A stretch of DNA of 64,000 nucleotides from Aplectana chamaeleonis (taxonomy: Eukaryota > Nematoda > Chromadorea > Rhabditida > Cosmocercidae): NCBI GenBank assembly GCA_029168955.1, contig JAPDOI010000965.1, positions 124,001-188,000 of the forward strand, written 5' to 3'. The stretch's first letter is position 1; every line of letters begins with the position of its first letter. Both the position numbers and the translations under genes were made by a program. Under the pieces are notes generated by a model. The model did no database searches. It was not told the origin of the DNA and saw only the letters and a list, made by a program, of their open reading frames with translations. Shown one piece after another: positions 11,850 to 22,087 of this stretch.

Positions 11850-12074
11850 CTATGAGATTGGTTTGGAGGTAACCGGGTTCGGAATGATGAGCAGATAAAG
11901 AGATATGAAATTACGGAATGACACTGCAATATAAGTGAGATAAATTGAATATAAAGCATCTTGATCGAACCGTAGGCAGAGTAACGGGGGCAGAACAAGA
12001 AAAACAAAAGTCAAAAGCATAGAAATCCCAAAAAATACAAGAAAACCTTTCAGAAAATTTCGGGAAAACTTCAT
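11850..12074 (-). CDS. Possible hydrophobic C-terminal exon (receptor-like)
   Basis: The minus-strand frame encodes two hydrophobic stretches, FLVFFGISMLLTFVFLVLPP and LTYIAVSFRNFISLYLLIIP, then a short tail and a TAG. The pattern resembles the last two membrane segments of a nematode seven-transmembrane chemoreceptor, but this rests only on shape and on a FRNFIS-like motif. No convincing splice acceptor or upstream exons were found. It may be chance in AT-rich DNA. Confidence 0.25.
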   Translation of the reverse strand: MKFSRNFLKGFLVFFGISMLLTFVFLVLPPLLCLRFDQDALYSIYLTYIAVSFRNFISLYLLIIPNPVTSKPIS

Positions 12075-12211
12075 GTGTTAAGCAGTAAGTAAGTTTTTCT
12101 AAGTCTATACACAATGTGGTAAGCAAGTTACCCGAGAGGAACTTTCACAGGCGAATAGCGTCGTCCCTGAAACTTTATTATTGCTGGAGCAGACTTTCAT
12201 TTTTCATGAGG

Positions 12212-12715
12212 CTAGATTGGCCACGACTTGCTCAACAGCAAGGTCTCGACGTGCGGTATCACGGCATCATCTTCGAGGCTTGGGCACAGCAGCCTGGAAT
12301 ACTATTTCTAACAGGCTGTTATGATCTATATGTCGAGCATTGAAGGTTACACACCTGTTTCCTCTGCAATCCACGAAAACGTCATTTGGAAACTTTGACG
12401 CCAGAGCTGCCCACGGTTGCTCCAGAAAGTTATTCCTCAGGCACACGTACTTCACGGACGGAGCAGGGTGCAGGATCGCAGCAATATCGTCGTCCGAGAT
12501 CGAGCAGGATTCGATGTGCAGAGTCTGAAAAAACATTCTCTCTCACCTAAAACCACTTATCGTGTTCATGTGAGAGTCTTGCTTGCATGTAACAACTGAC
12601 CTCTAGTTTTTTGTAGCTCCACAAGTAATGGACAAGTTGTGCAGCGCGTGGCCTATCCTCCACGATCTCAACATCCAGCAACTCTCCAGCCGGCATCAAT
12701 CTGCAAGAAAGCATT
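12212..12715 (-). CDS. C-terminal exons of a leucine-rich-repeat-like host gene
   Basis: Three minus-strand exons fit together. Exon A (about 12,715 or 12,700 down to 12,601) ends LVHYLWSYKKLE at GAG|GTCAGT. Exon B (12,524-12,355) follows TTTTTTCAG with TLHIESCSISDDDIAAIL and ends at AACAG|GTGTGT. Exon C (12,293-12,212) follows GTATTCCAG and reads LLCPSLEDDAVIPHVETLLL to a TAG. Phases agree (0, then 2), and the introns are 76 and 61 bp, normal for nematodes. The spacing of L, N and C residues (TLHIESC, KYVCLRNNFLEQPW) resembles LRR proteins such as F-box/LRR families, but the assignment is tentative. Upstream exons are not found. The DNA just upstream is an inverted-repeat element at 12,862-13,085. 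Confidence 0.6.
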
Positions 12716-12861
12716 CTGGAAATAGTCGACGAGAAGCTCGCAATCACGGCAGTTTTCAGACATTAGAAATGGGAATGCGGTGTAACACGATAAAACTCCA
12801 GAAGTTACGAAAACGGAGTTCAACATTAAACAACATTTCTGAACAGTACATGTAAGTTCTT

Positions 12862-13085
12862 CTCGAATGATAATGTCCGCCCAAGCGGTCGGCGTGCGAG
12901 TTGAACGGTCGTCACGTAGCATTTTTTGGAAGAGTCTTGTCGGGGCTGTAAGCAGCTGACTGGAATATTACTCTTTCTTCGTGTAATATTCGTTTTAGTC
13001 GATTCACATGTCCAACAAATGCCCTCTCGACTCCCGTTCGACACGCACGCCGACCGCCTGGGCAGACACTCTCATTCAGACAGAC
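12862..13085. mobile_element. Foldback element, about 220 bp
   Basis: The arms GCGGTCGGCGTGCG (left) and CGCACGCCGACCGC (right) extend with mismatches to about 45 bp, ending near AATGATAATGT and ACACTCTCATT. They resemble the GC-rich ends of the element at 18,858-19,136. Confidence 0.5.
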
Positions 13086-14315
13086 TTTAATTCACAACAT
13101 TTTTGAAATTCCTTCATTCAGACATTCACAACATTTTTGAAATTCCGAAATAATCGGCAAAAGGTTATGAGAATTTCGATGAGTGGGAAAAATTTTGAGT
13201 AGATCTACGAATCAAACATGAGTGGTTTGATTTCCTCTCATTTCTTATCCAATTTCTGATGTACATTTTTCGCATTAATCCATTTCCACTCCATAAAACC
13301 CTATTTATGCAACATCAAACATTTCAAACTCATGTAAACCCGGATGAAGAGATCAACGAGCAGAAAACAGCAAATCAGGAGTGAGATTTCAATTTTTTAG
13401 CGGGAAAATATCTTCAAAATGTTCACAAGCCTCAAAATAGCGTAGCCCTGACGTTTCTATAGCGCTTGACTACGGAGGAGATGAAGAGAGGCACATAAAT
13501 TTAGAAATCAAGCAAAAATTCATGAAAAATAAAAAAATATTGAAAAAAAAGCAGACGGAAGCCGTCTGGTTGAATTCTGACCGATCGATGCTGTCGACAG
13601 GTCGATTGCGCGAAGCGGCATTTGAATTCGACCAATAGCGGACGAGGAGGGTGGAGCGTTTGCGTCGATTCTCGCGCTGCAGGTCAAAGGGCGGACATCT
13701 CCAAGCTCGCTTGCTCGCAGCGCCAAGGGCGGATATCTGTCCCCACCCAGTCTCCGCCCACTTCCGCAGCTGACCAATTAGAATTTTCACGGCAGCAAGC
13801 CCGCCGCTCTAGACTTGCTGCTGAACCTTCGGAGGGGTGGGATTAGAGGCGGACCTACCGCCCTTGCTGCTACTCCGTTTGCCAGAGGTATTGCAGTAAC
13901 AACGTTTCTCTGCAGTGAGGTATCTGCGAGCTCGAGGTATAAAACAATCTTCCTGAGGAAGGTTAAATCTCATAGTTATTTGATAATAATCAGTAATAAT
14001 CTCAATGTCATATTGTTTTGTTATTTTATTTGTAAACTACAAGAACGTAGGAACCTTAAGCTATCAATTAACGCACTTGTCGTAGTCAAATATGAAGATA
14101 ATCAGTGTTTTTGCCCACGAAGATTGGGCCGTTGCCGTAGTTATCATCATGCACATGTTGAACATCGATTGCAAACTCACGCGATGTACGGCGCGCCTCA
14201 TAAGGGCAAGTCGTTGCTATTTGAAATAAATAGTTCATTCGTCTCTCTCGCGTCCAGAACCTCAGCCCTGACGAGGGCTCTGATATCTTTAGTGTATTGG
14301 GCACGCAAACATGAA
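13086..14315. other. No gene recognised
   Basis: 13,093-13,145 holds two direct copies of ATTCACAACATTTTTGAAAT. The remaining sequence includes a GC-rich part (13,560-13,900) without inverted repeats or domains that I could recognise. Confidence 0.4.
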
Positions 14316-14447
14316 GTAAGGCGCCTGCGTGTTCACCGTTTGCTACATGCGTCTTTGAGGAGTGATACATGCGCCTTTAATGTAAGGTGCCTGCGTGTTC
14401 AGCGCTTGTTACATGCGTCTTTGAGGAATGATACATGCGTCTTTAGT
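14316..14447 (+). repeat. 66-bp tandem duplication
   Basis: Two adjacent copies, each beginning GTAAGG(C/T)GCCTGCGTGTTCA and containing ACATGCGTCTTTGAGGA, differ at about ten positions. A trailing partial copy (ATTTGCGTCTTTATGG) follows. The CGTCTTT motif also recurs near 8600. Confidence 0.75.
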
Positions 14448-14871
14448 TCTAGGTATTTGCGTCTTTATGGTATGTAGCATGATGCTATCAGACTACATAC
14501 TTATAAGGCGGATATAGCTAGGCTGGAAAGTTCTGAGCAGCCAGCCGCCACCTGGCCCTCACGCGTCTGGCACTCTCCTCCCTCTCTCTTCTGCACTGCC
14601 TCGTCTTATGCTCTGCTCTCTCTGCAGCTTGACTCTACTGAGGCTATGAACCAACGAAAAACGGTTCTTCTGAGAGTATTACTACAGTACCCATGAATAC
14701 TTTAGTGGGGGGGATGGGGCGCACTGATTCTGTTAACTGATACTCAAGTGTTTGATGAAGCAGTTCACACACGTGAGATCAGGAAAATCCAATCTCTTCC
14801 GTCTTATTTCTTCATCAGGAAATGTTCGCAACTAGACGGGACTGAATTTAATAATTATCCACGTATTCGAT

Positions 14872-17800
14872 ACAGGGCGTGTGTATACAAGTTTGTTGGT
14901 ACCTGCTCGTTGGTGCCCCTGCTTCTATTGAACCCATCAGACGTTTGAGTGTACACAGGGAACGTTCGAGCGATATAGCGTGCACAACTATATCGCGAAA
15001 GTATCCCATACATTGCATAAAGGTGTCGCCGTCCGGCACACTAATGGCTCTGGTCCATAACACCTTAGGATCCGTACCTAAAAAGTTCATGGAGTCTTTC
15101 GTCACAAGCCACCCTGAACTGTCGATCGCTGTCGAGTGATGTCCAGAAAACTGCGCTATCCTGACTTTTGAGCTATTTACATGCACCGTTTGGTGCTTTG
15201 CAGGAAACCCGCCTCAAGGATAGACCCGTCATCAACGTCGGAGAGTACACCATCTACTGCGGTAACGCTGACGACAGGAGAGTGGGAGGCTGTGCAATAG
15301 CTGCAAGAATAAATTTTAATGGTATGGTCAAGAAGTTTGGCTCAACGTCGTGCCGGAATGCATTCGTACGATTGCGGGATCACAGAGGACTCAATATGTT
15401 ATTAGTGAGTGCTCATGCGCCCATTGAAACCGCCGAGGACAATTCGAAGGATGCGTTTTATGAGGAACTCAATACGTTGCTGGCTAGGATACCTTGTCAA
15501 CATGCTGTTGTCGTGGGAATTGACGCAAATGCGAAGATGGGACTTGATCAGGAATCCGAAGTACTCGGTAAATGGTTCTACCCAGTGGAGCAAACATCGG
15601 ACAATGGCTACCGCCTTGACGACTTTTGTGAACGCAGTGGTCTGATTATTGCATCGACGTCAAAGAGGAATCATCGCCGCCATCAGCTTACGTGGCAGGG
15701 ACCAACCCAGCTATCTCCAGAAGAGCAGCGGAAGCGGAAGATGACAACTTTGAAACTACAGCTCAACTATGTCCTGACGAGGAGTATTCCAGTATCGGAC
15801 ATTCGAAGATCTAGAGCTGTGTGGGATGTAGCATTCGATTCGGATCACCGTCCTGTTCTGTTCAACTTTACTGCGAGGATTCATAAAAGGAAGCGAGGGG
15901 CTCAGCCTCTCCAGAGAATTGACATGACATGTCTCAGAGATGATGAATGCAGAAGGAATTTTCGACAACGCGTTTCTATTCACATCGGAGTGCGGACGAA
16001 GAAGAAACTTCGCGACGCGGATTCTTTTGTCAAGTGCATCCAAGACGCTCCAGAAGAGGCAGTCCCGGTTGTGCAGCCTAAGAAGAAGTTTGCCAACGTC
16101 TCAGAGGAAACGACGTCTACTTACAACAAGGTATGTGCCTTCCGAACTGCAGGAAACTTCGTGGAGGAGAAGCGTCTGAGGAGGAAGTTGCGTCGGCAGC
16201 TTCAAAGTGACCGCGAACGAGAGTGGACGTGTAGAGCTAAGGAGTTCGAGAAGGCTTGGGAGGAGAAGAATTCGAGGAAAGCGTACACGTTGCTGCGACA
16301 GTATAGCGAGAAGATGAAGAGATGTTCTCCAGTCTTGAACACTACCAGTGGAGTTGCAATTGGTGATGCAACGCTGCCAATATGGAAGAATTACTTTAGT
16401 TCATTACTGAATCGTCCAGCGCATCAGTACCTGAGCTCCCGCATGTTCTGAGAGCACATTACGATGTCAGTGGGGAACCGCCGACTGAGTCTGAAGTTTT
16501 GAATTGTGTCCGGAAAATGAAGAATGGAAAGGCAGGTGGAGATGACAACATCACTGCTGAAATGCTAAAAGCTCTCCCTCCGTCTGAGATTCGTGAAATG
16601 GTCAACACCATCCGTGCCATATGGATGAGCGAAAGGATACCCGATTCGTGGAGACATGCGATCATCGTACCACTTCACAAGAAGCTATCCGTCACGGATC
16701 CTAGGAACTACAGAGGAATCTCTCTACTTCGTGTCATGTACAAGGTTCTAGAACGTATCATTCTCGAACGACTTATCAAACATCGTGAAGGAACGACCAG
16801 AGATGAGCAAGCCGGTGTTCGACCCAGGAGATCGACCATCGACCAAGTGTTCGTCGTGAGAAGAGTAATTGAATCGTGGCAGCGGTATTCGAAGCCATTA
16901 CAGCTTGCTTTTCTGGACTTTGAAGCCGCGTTCGACTCTCCTCATTGTGATCGATTGCTCAACGCTCTGCGAGCAGATGGAGTCCCGGAAAAGTATGTTC
17001 GGTAAATCGAGGACATGAACAAAGGAACAACAGCAGCAGATCGTACACCTCTTGGATTTACGTCAGCTTTCGAGGTGAAAACAGGAGCAAGGCAAGGAGC
17101 TGTAGCAGGACCTTTTCTTTTCAACTTCGCCGTTGATGACATCATGCGTAGAGTTGCAGAGCAGTTTCCTGCGGCTGTGATCCTAACACCACCAGGACGC
17201 CCCCTTGTCGACGTGGAGTACGTCGACGACATTGTGTTATTCGCTGAAAAGAACTCAAAACTGCGAAGGATTGTGAACCTCGTTCCGAAGTATGCCGCAG
17301 CCTATGGACTTCTTCTTCGTCCCGACAAATGCAAGCAGATGTGGGTCTCTCAGAGGCCTTCAAGGGAGTTTGTGTGGACGGACAACGTATGGAATTGGTG
17401 GATGATTTCTGTTATTTGGGCTGTTTGCTGAAGAACGATGGTAGTTATACAGCGGATATTTGACAACGATGTGCGATAGCTACATCTGCATTCAATTCTC
17501 TAACTCAGTGTTTGTGGTCTACCCCATTGCGAAGGAAGCCAAGTTGCGCGTCTACCTATTCGCTATTCGCCCTATCATGATGTACGGATCGGAGACGTGG
17601 GCAGCATCGAATACGCAGGTGGAAAGGTTGGATTGCACGGAGAGGAAGCTTTTCAGGCGTTTGCTTGGATATTTCTGGCCGCGTGTATGCCATAACGAAG
17701 ATCTTTACAAGGAAATCGACGCAGTACATCAATGCTTGGCAAGAGAGATCTCCCAACGCAATCTCAAGCAGCAATGGAAAGTCGACTTCGACTGCTCGGG

Positions 17801-18135
17801 CATACTTTAAGAAGAACGCCGGATCGTCTCGTGCAACATGTTTTAAGAATGCTTTCAAACCCTGTCTGTAAATGGCCACCTGGGAGTAGACGAAAGTTCT
17901 GGACGGATGTGGTTAAAGAGGATTTGAAGTAACCCGGCATCGAAAAACAGTTCAGGCGCGATGTTTCGCTTCGCAGGAAATGGAAAAGTGAGAGCTGGAT
18001 GGAATGTGTTCAAATTGTGGCTGAAGACCGTGAAAAATGGACACGGCTGACTACTAGGACGGCACACCTCGGTGGAGATGCGGAATGACCGCGTCAGGCG
18101 AAAGCCAACCGATTAAGTCAAGTAAGTAAGTAAGT
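14872..18135 (+). pseudogene. RTE-type LINE, full length but decayed
   Basis: The endonuclease reads from about 15,168 (LQETRLKDRPVINVGEYTIY, VVVGIDANAKMG, DSDHRPVLFNF). A frameshift near 16,440-16,490 is followed by the RT (KMKNGKAGGDDNITAEML, NYRGISLLRVMYKVLERI, LAFLDFEAAFDSPH, ARQGAVAGPFLFN, YVDDIVLFAEKN). A TAA at 17,003-17,005, a frameshift near 17,370, a TGA at 17,460-17,462 and another break after about 17,800 interrupt it. The catalytic box is YVDD rather than the YADD of its sister copy. The 3' end is AAGTAAGTAAGTAAG, the short tandem tail usual for RTE. The 5' limit comes from comparison with the inverted copy at 39,470-42,730. It cannot encode a complete protein. Confidence 0.88.
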
Positions 18136-18147
18136 CATTCGATTCAT

Positions 18148-18639
18148 TTAAAGACATTGTCCACGATAAAACCATGTCTGTTTTTTGGTGGAGATCGGCA
18201 GCTTTAGGGCCTAGAGCAACCCTAACGTTGAAAAAAACTAAGAAAAATAAGCTCGGAACGGTCCCCTACGGGCCCAAAGTTGACCACCCGTCAGCTCCTC
18301 ACCTCCAGATGCACTTTCCACGTCCACCGACGTGAACAAATGAATGCTCGAGATTGTGGGATAAGCGATGATTTCCGATCAATAGCCCCGTTCTTCCTTT
18401 AATTCTCAACTTCTCTCTTTACTCGGGTCAGTTCGCATACACCGGCTGCAAAAGACGGAAGTTACAAGCCTCGGACAACTCGTCCACCATGCTTCCCTAG
18501 CTCAATTTTTGAGGGACCATAACTCCGTTCCTAGAAGGTCTTGTACGATTCCAAAAACATCATTAGAACCAGCATGGGACCGTCTTCAAGATAGGCAAAA
18601 AAGCAGAAAAACGATTCTTATCGTGAACACTGCCTTTAA
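18148..18639 (+). mobile_element. TTAA-flanked MITE, family A
   Basis: TTAA at 18,148-18,151 and 18,636-18,639. The left end AGACATTGTCCACGATAAAA is diverged and the right end ATCGTGAACACTGCCT is canonical. The interior (ACAAGCCTCGGACAACTCGT) matches the other family A copies. It sits 12 bp after the RTE 3' tail. Confidence 0.8.
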
Positions 18640-18857
18640 CTATTCAAAATTATAATTTCTTTCAAATGCTTGATTCATTCAGAGATTCGGATTTAGAAAT
18701 TCGATTTGAACTTTTGGTTCATTTGAGAGTTTGTATTATTGCATTTCCCGATTAATCGAATCACTCGGAAGATCAAATTTGTATATTTTTCAGATTTTTC
18801 GGCTCATTCAAAATTTCCAAGTTGTATGGTTTGTATCTTATCTCCAGGAAGGCGATG

Positions 18858-19136
18858 TAAGGTGCGTCCGAATGAGAATGGCTGCCCACGCGGCCGGCGT
18901 GCTTGGCAGGCGGCCGTCGCGTTCGTCGCTCTCGGACGAGCATGCGAAAAGTCCCCACCGCCATCGACAACGAACGAGGCCGGCACCGGCTGGCAGCAAG
19001 CACTGCGCCGATCAATCAGTGGGGGAGGGGACGGCCGTCGTTGAAATCCAACACTCGTCCGAGGGCGACACATGCGACGGCCGCCTGCCAAGCACGCCGG
19101 CCGCGTGGGCCGCGATTCTCATTCGGGCCCACTTTA
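18858..19136. mobile_element. GC-rich foldback MITE, TA-flanked
   Basis: The 60-bp or longer arms begin TAAGGTGCGTCCGAATGAGA on the left and end TCTCATTCGGGCCCACTTTA on the right. Both arms contain GCCCACGCGGCCGGCGTGCT and GGCAGGCGGCCGTCGC. The TA at each end fits a TA target. The overlapping ORFs on both strands are by-products of GC richness. A deleted copy lies at 28,354-28,574. Confidence 0.8.
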
Positions 19137-20508
19137 GGTGTTACCTCACTATATTGAAAGCGAAGCGGTTGTTTCTTCATTTCTACCATTTGTTTTCTTG
19201 GAAACAACCGCTATATTTTCATGATAAAGCAATCATAGCAGCGTTGCGGCTTCCTCCCATCAAGTGATCGACGAATATTATTTTTTCGAAAAATCGAATC
19301 GTTCGAAAATTCGAGGAAATTTGTTGTATCAGATTCATTCAAGATTTCGAACTTTTGATTTCCTAATTTTTGAATTTTTAGAGAAATAGATTCATCCCAA
19401 AAATTCTTTTTCTGGTTCATCCGCATATTCGATTTTTTTTTTAATTAAATTTTCACTTTTTCTGAAATTCGCTCTGTTCGCAAAGTCAGAATGCGAATAT
19501 TCGACTATATTCTGGCCATGACATTCGAAGATTTTGACACCCAAGCAGTTGTTCTTTCACTTTTTTCGTATGGTTGAAAAAGTTTTTTTCAAAATCCAAT
19601 CCCTCGAATATTCCCGAAGATTAATTAGAAGCGAATAGAGAACAAGTTCTAAAAATTTTCATTCATTTGAAAATTACGGGAGAAGGCACGTTTGAAATAA
19701 ATTGTTCATCTGAAATTTCTAAGAAGGTCGTATCCATATTCATTCATGCATTCCACAATTTTGATGGCCGAGTACGAAAGATATACCCATTCCGTAGTTT
19801 CCATGAGGGTTTGCTCGAATTGTTCATCCATTTTGTGTTCTAGGAGGGCAAAACTGAAGTAATTCACTGATTACTTTTCTTCATCTACTCGAAATTCGAA
19901 TCTTATGCCTCTTTCTCCCGAGCTTCTCGTTCGTGCCTACAGACACGATACAAGGGCTGCAGAGACGCATGCACGACTACCCTGATCGCGTGCACCCGTT
20001 GTCTCACTCTAACCCACCTCGTGACGATCCACTAATGCAATGCGTGGTCGGGGACGAGATGCCATAGAATCACATCATTTCAGTGGCAATTTTTTTGTCC
20101 AGCGAGATGTTATGGTTCTTTGTTAGATCTCTTACTGGGAGGGGGTTCCCCGCACATTTCGCTGCCGCTGACCTATCACAGGAGCAGCAAATGCTGACGT
20201 GATAGGCCAATGGCGATAAAATGGGCGGATAGTCTCCTCCCAGCAAGAGATGTAAATCAGTACCGGTGCTATTCTATCATCATCTTCAGGAAAAAGCTCT
20301 TCACGCACAGTTTCCTCGGTGGCAGACTAACCCATTGACAGGATAGGAGAAAGGAGGGGGGGGGGAGGGGCGAAGGTGCAAAATTCTGTGCGAAGAATCC
20401 AGCCTAATAAGGGATCTTCCATGGTGCGGCCGTTCCTAAAAGTTGTGCCTAGGGCACCTATAGTTCAGCGTTCAGTACCTTTGATAAGTTTTCTCAATTT
20501 CCAACTCC
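19137..20508. other. AT-rich, no gene recognised; foldback at 20,125-20,254
   Basis: 19,260-19,900 is rich in TTCGAAAATT-like words and shows no coding signal. At 20,125-20,254 arms ATCTCTTACTGGGAGG and CCTCCCAGCAAGAGAT enclose inner arms GACCTATCAC/GTGATAGGCC, which is a compact foldback. 20,358-20,372 is a G-run. Confidence 0.5.
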
Positions 20509-20990
20509 TTAAAGGCACTGTCCAACCTCAGAGGTAATTTTTGATATTTTGGTCCGGTCGCCGTCTATAGCAACCCTGCCAAGCGCGAAATCTCAATTCG
20601 CTCGAATAAGCGGGAAAAAGCAAGGAAAAAGTCGACCCCGCCCCCTTGAAAGAAAAAATGGGTAACGCCCACTGCCAGGTTTCCGACCTCGATAGGGAAG
20701 AGACGCGCGAATTATTTCATTCAAAACCTATGTTCTTCGACTTGTTTTTGCGCTGGCTTTATATTGTGGTCTGCTACAAAACGATGACTGCGAATAACGA
20801 GAAAATACAGTCTCGAGACAACTCGTCCGCGAACTTCTAGCCGTTCAAAATCGAAATTTTTGAAGAGCCGTAACTCCGTTCGTAGGGAGTTCTGAGTGAT
20901 TCTGGAAACACCGTTGTGATCAACGTGAAATTTTCTCCAATATAGGTAGAAAAACGAAAAATCGATTCTGAGGTTGGACTGTGTCTTTAA
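20509..20990 (+). mobile_element. TTAA-flanked MITE, family B
   Basis: TTAA at 20,509-20,512 and 20,987-20,990. The ends read AGGCACTGTCCAACCTCAGA and TCTGAGGTTGGACTGTGTCT. The first five bases match family A, but the rest of the inverted repeat is distinct. No transposase. Confidence 0.78.
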
Positions 20991-21169
20991 GATGTGAGTC
21001 GTCGCAAACGAACGTCTTGAGCATAGCAGCATGTATCTTAGTCCGTATCCAGTAGCCAAAGATGTATGATCTAGTAGGCAAAGATGTGATTCGTGGAAAC
21101 CATTTGCCAAATGGTTTCACTTCCTTACCCCCTCCCACTTCTGTGTTTGTTATGCATCCTATTCATTGC

Positions 21170-21607
21170 TTAAAGGCACAGTCCAACCGCAGGGGTAAAA
21201 TTTGATATTATGGTCCGCCCACCGTGTATGGAAACCCTGCCAGGCGCGAGATCTCAATTCGTTAAGATAAGTGAGAAACTATAGGGAAAGATTCGGCCCC
21301 GCCCCCAATACCCTGAAAACATAATCAAGCGTTTCGCCCCGAATAGGGAACCAAATTCTTTGCAAACGGAAAAATTGGTTTGTGTGGCTATGTTCAAAAT
21401 CAAAATGTGCAATAGCAGTGCTCCTGGCTCTCTTTCCGGGGCGATGTTCGCGGTTAGGCTTTTGATGTGTTGTGGGCGGGGCTAACTTTTTCCCCTAGTT
21501 TCTCTCTTAGTTGAGCGAATTGAGATCTGGCGCTTGGCAGGGTTACTACTCACGGTGGCTGGACTACAATATCAAATTTTACCCCTGAGGTTGGACGGTG
21601 CCTTTAA
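21170..21607 (+). mobile_element. TTAA-flanked MITE, family B
   Basis: TTAA at 21,170-21,173 and 21,604-21,607. Ends AGGCACAGTCCAACCGCAGG and CCTGAGGTTGGACGGTGCCT. Its right TTAA is also the left TTAA of the next element. Confidence 0.8.
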
Positions 21608-22087
21608 AGGCACTGTTCGCGATAAACTTCATTTTCGAGACAAGCGCTTCTCGTGGCTCTCAGAAGCAGAACGGCGTCGAAAAAACGGGAATAAAAGCTA
21701 CCCAGGGGCCGCAAAACGGCTTCGAAAAGTGGGCGAACCCCGTAGCTGTGCGAAGGTCCGGCCCTTTTCCGCCCCTCGACGTGAATAAAGGAACACGCGA
21801 AATAGTGGGTTGAGCGATGGTTTCCGATCAAAAGCCCCGTTCTTCCCTTCATTCTCAACTTCTCTCTTTACTCAGGTTAGCTCGCATACAATGGCTGCAA
21901 AAGACGGAAGTTACAAGCCTCTGACAACTCGTCCACCATGCTTCCCTAGCTCAATTTTTGAGGGACCATAACTTCATTCCCAGAAGGTCTTGTACGATTC
22001 CAGAAGAATCATTGGAATCATAATGGGACCGGTTTCAAGATAGGCAAAAGAACAGAACAGCGATTTTCATCGCGAACAGTGCCTTCA
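21604..22087 (+). mobile_element. TTAA-flanked MITE, family A (right TTAA mutated)
   Basis: Starts TTAA AGGCACTGTTCGCGATAA at 21,604 and ends ATCGCGAACAGTGCCTTCAG. The interior has the family A word ACAAGCCTCTGACAACTCGT. It abuts the family B element and shares one TTAA with it. A further isolated right end, CGCGAACACTGCCTTTAAAG, lies at 22,582-22,601. Confidence 0.75.

Noticed and set aside
18731..19267. 178-codon ORF and several overlapping frames on both strands
   Set aside because: They read through the GC-rich inverted-repeat MITE; the same happens at its second copy at 28.4 kb.
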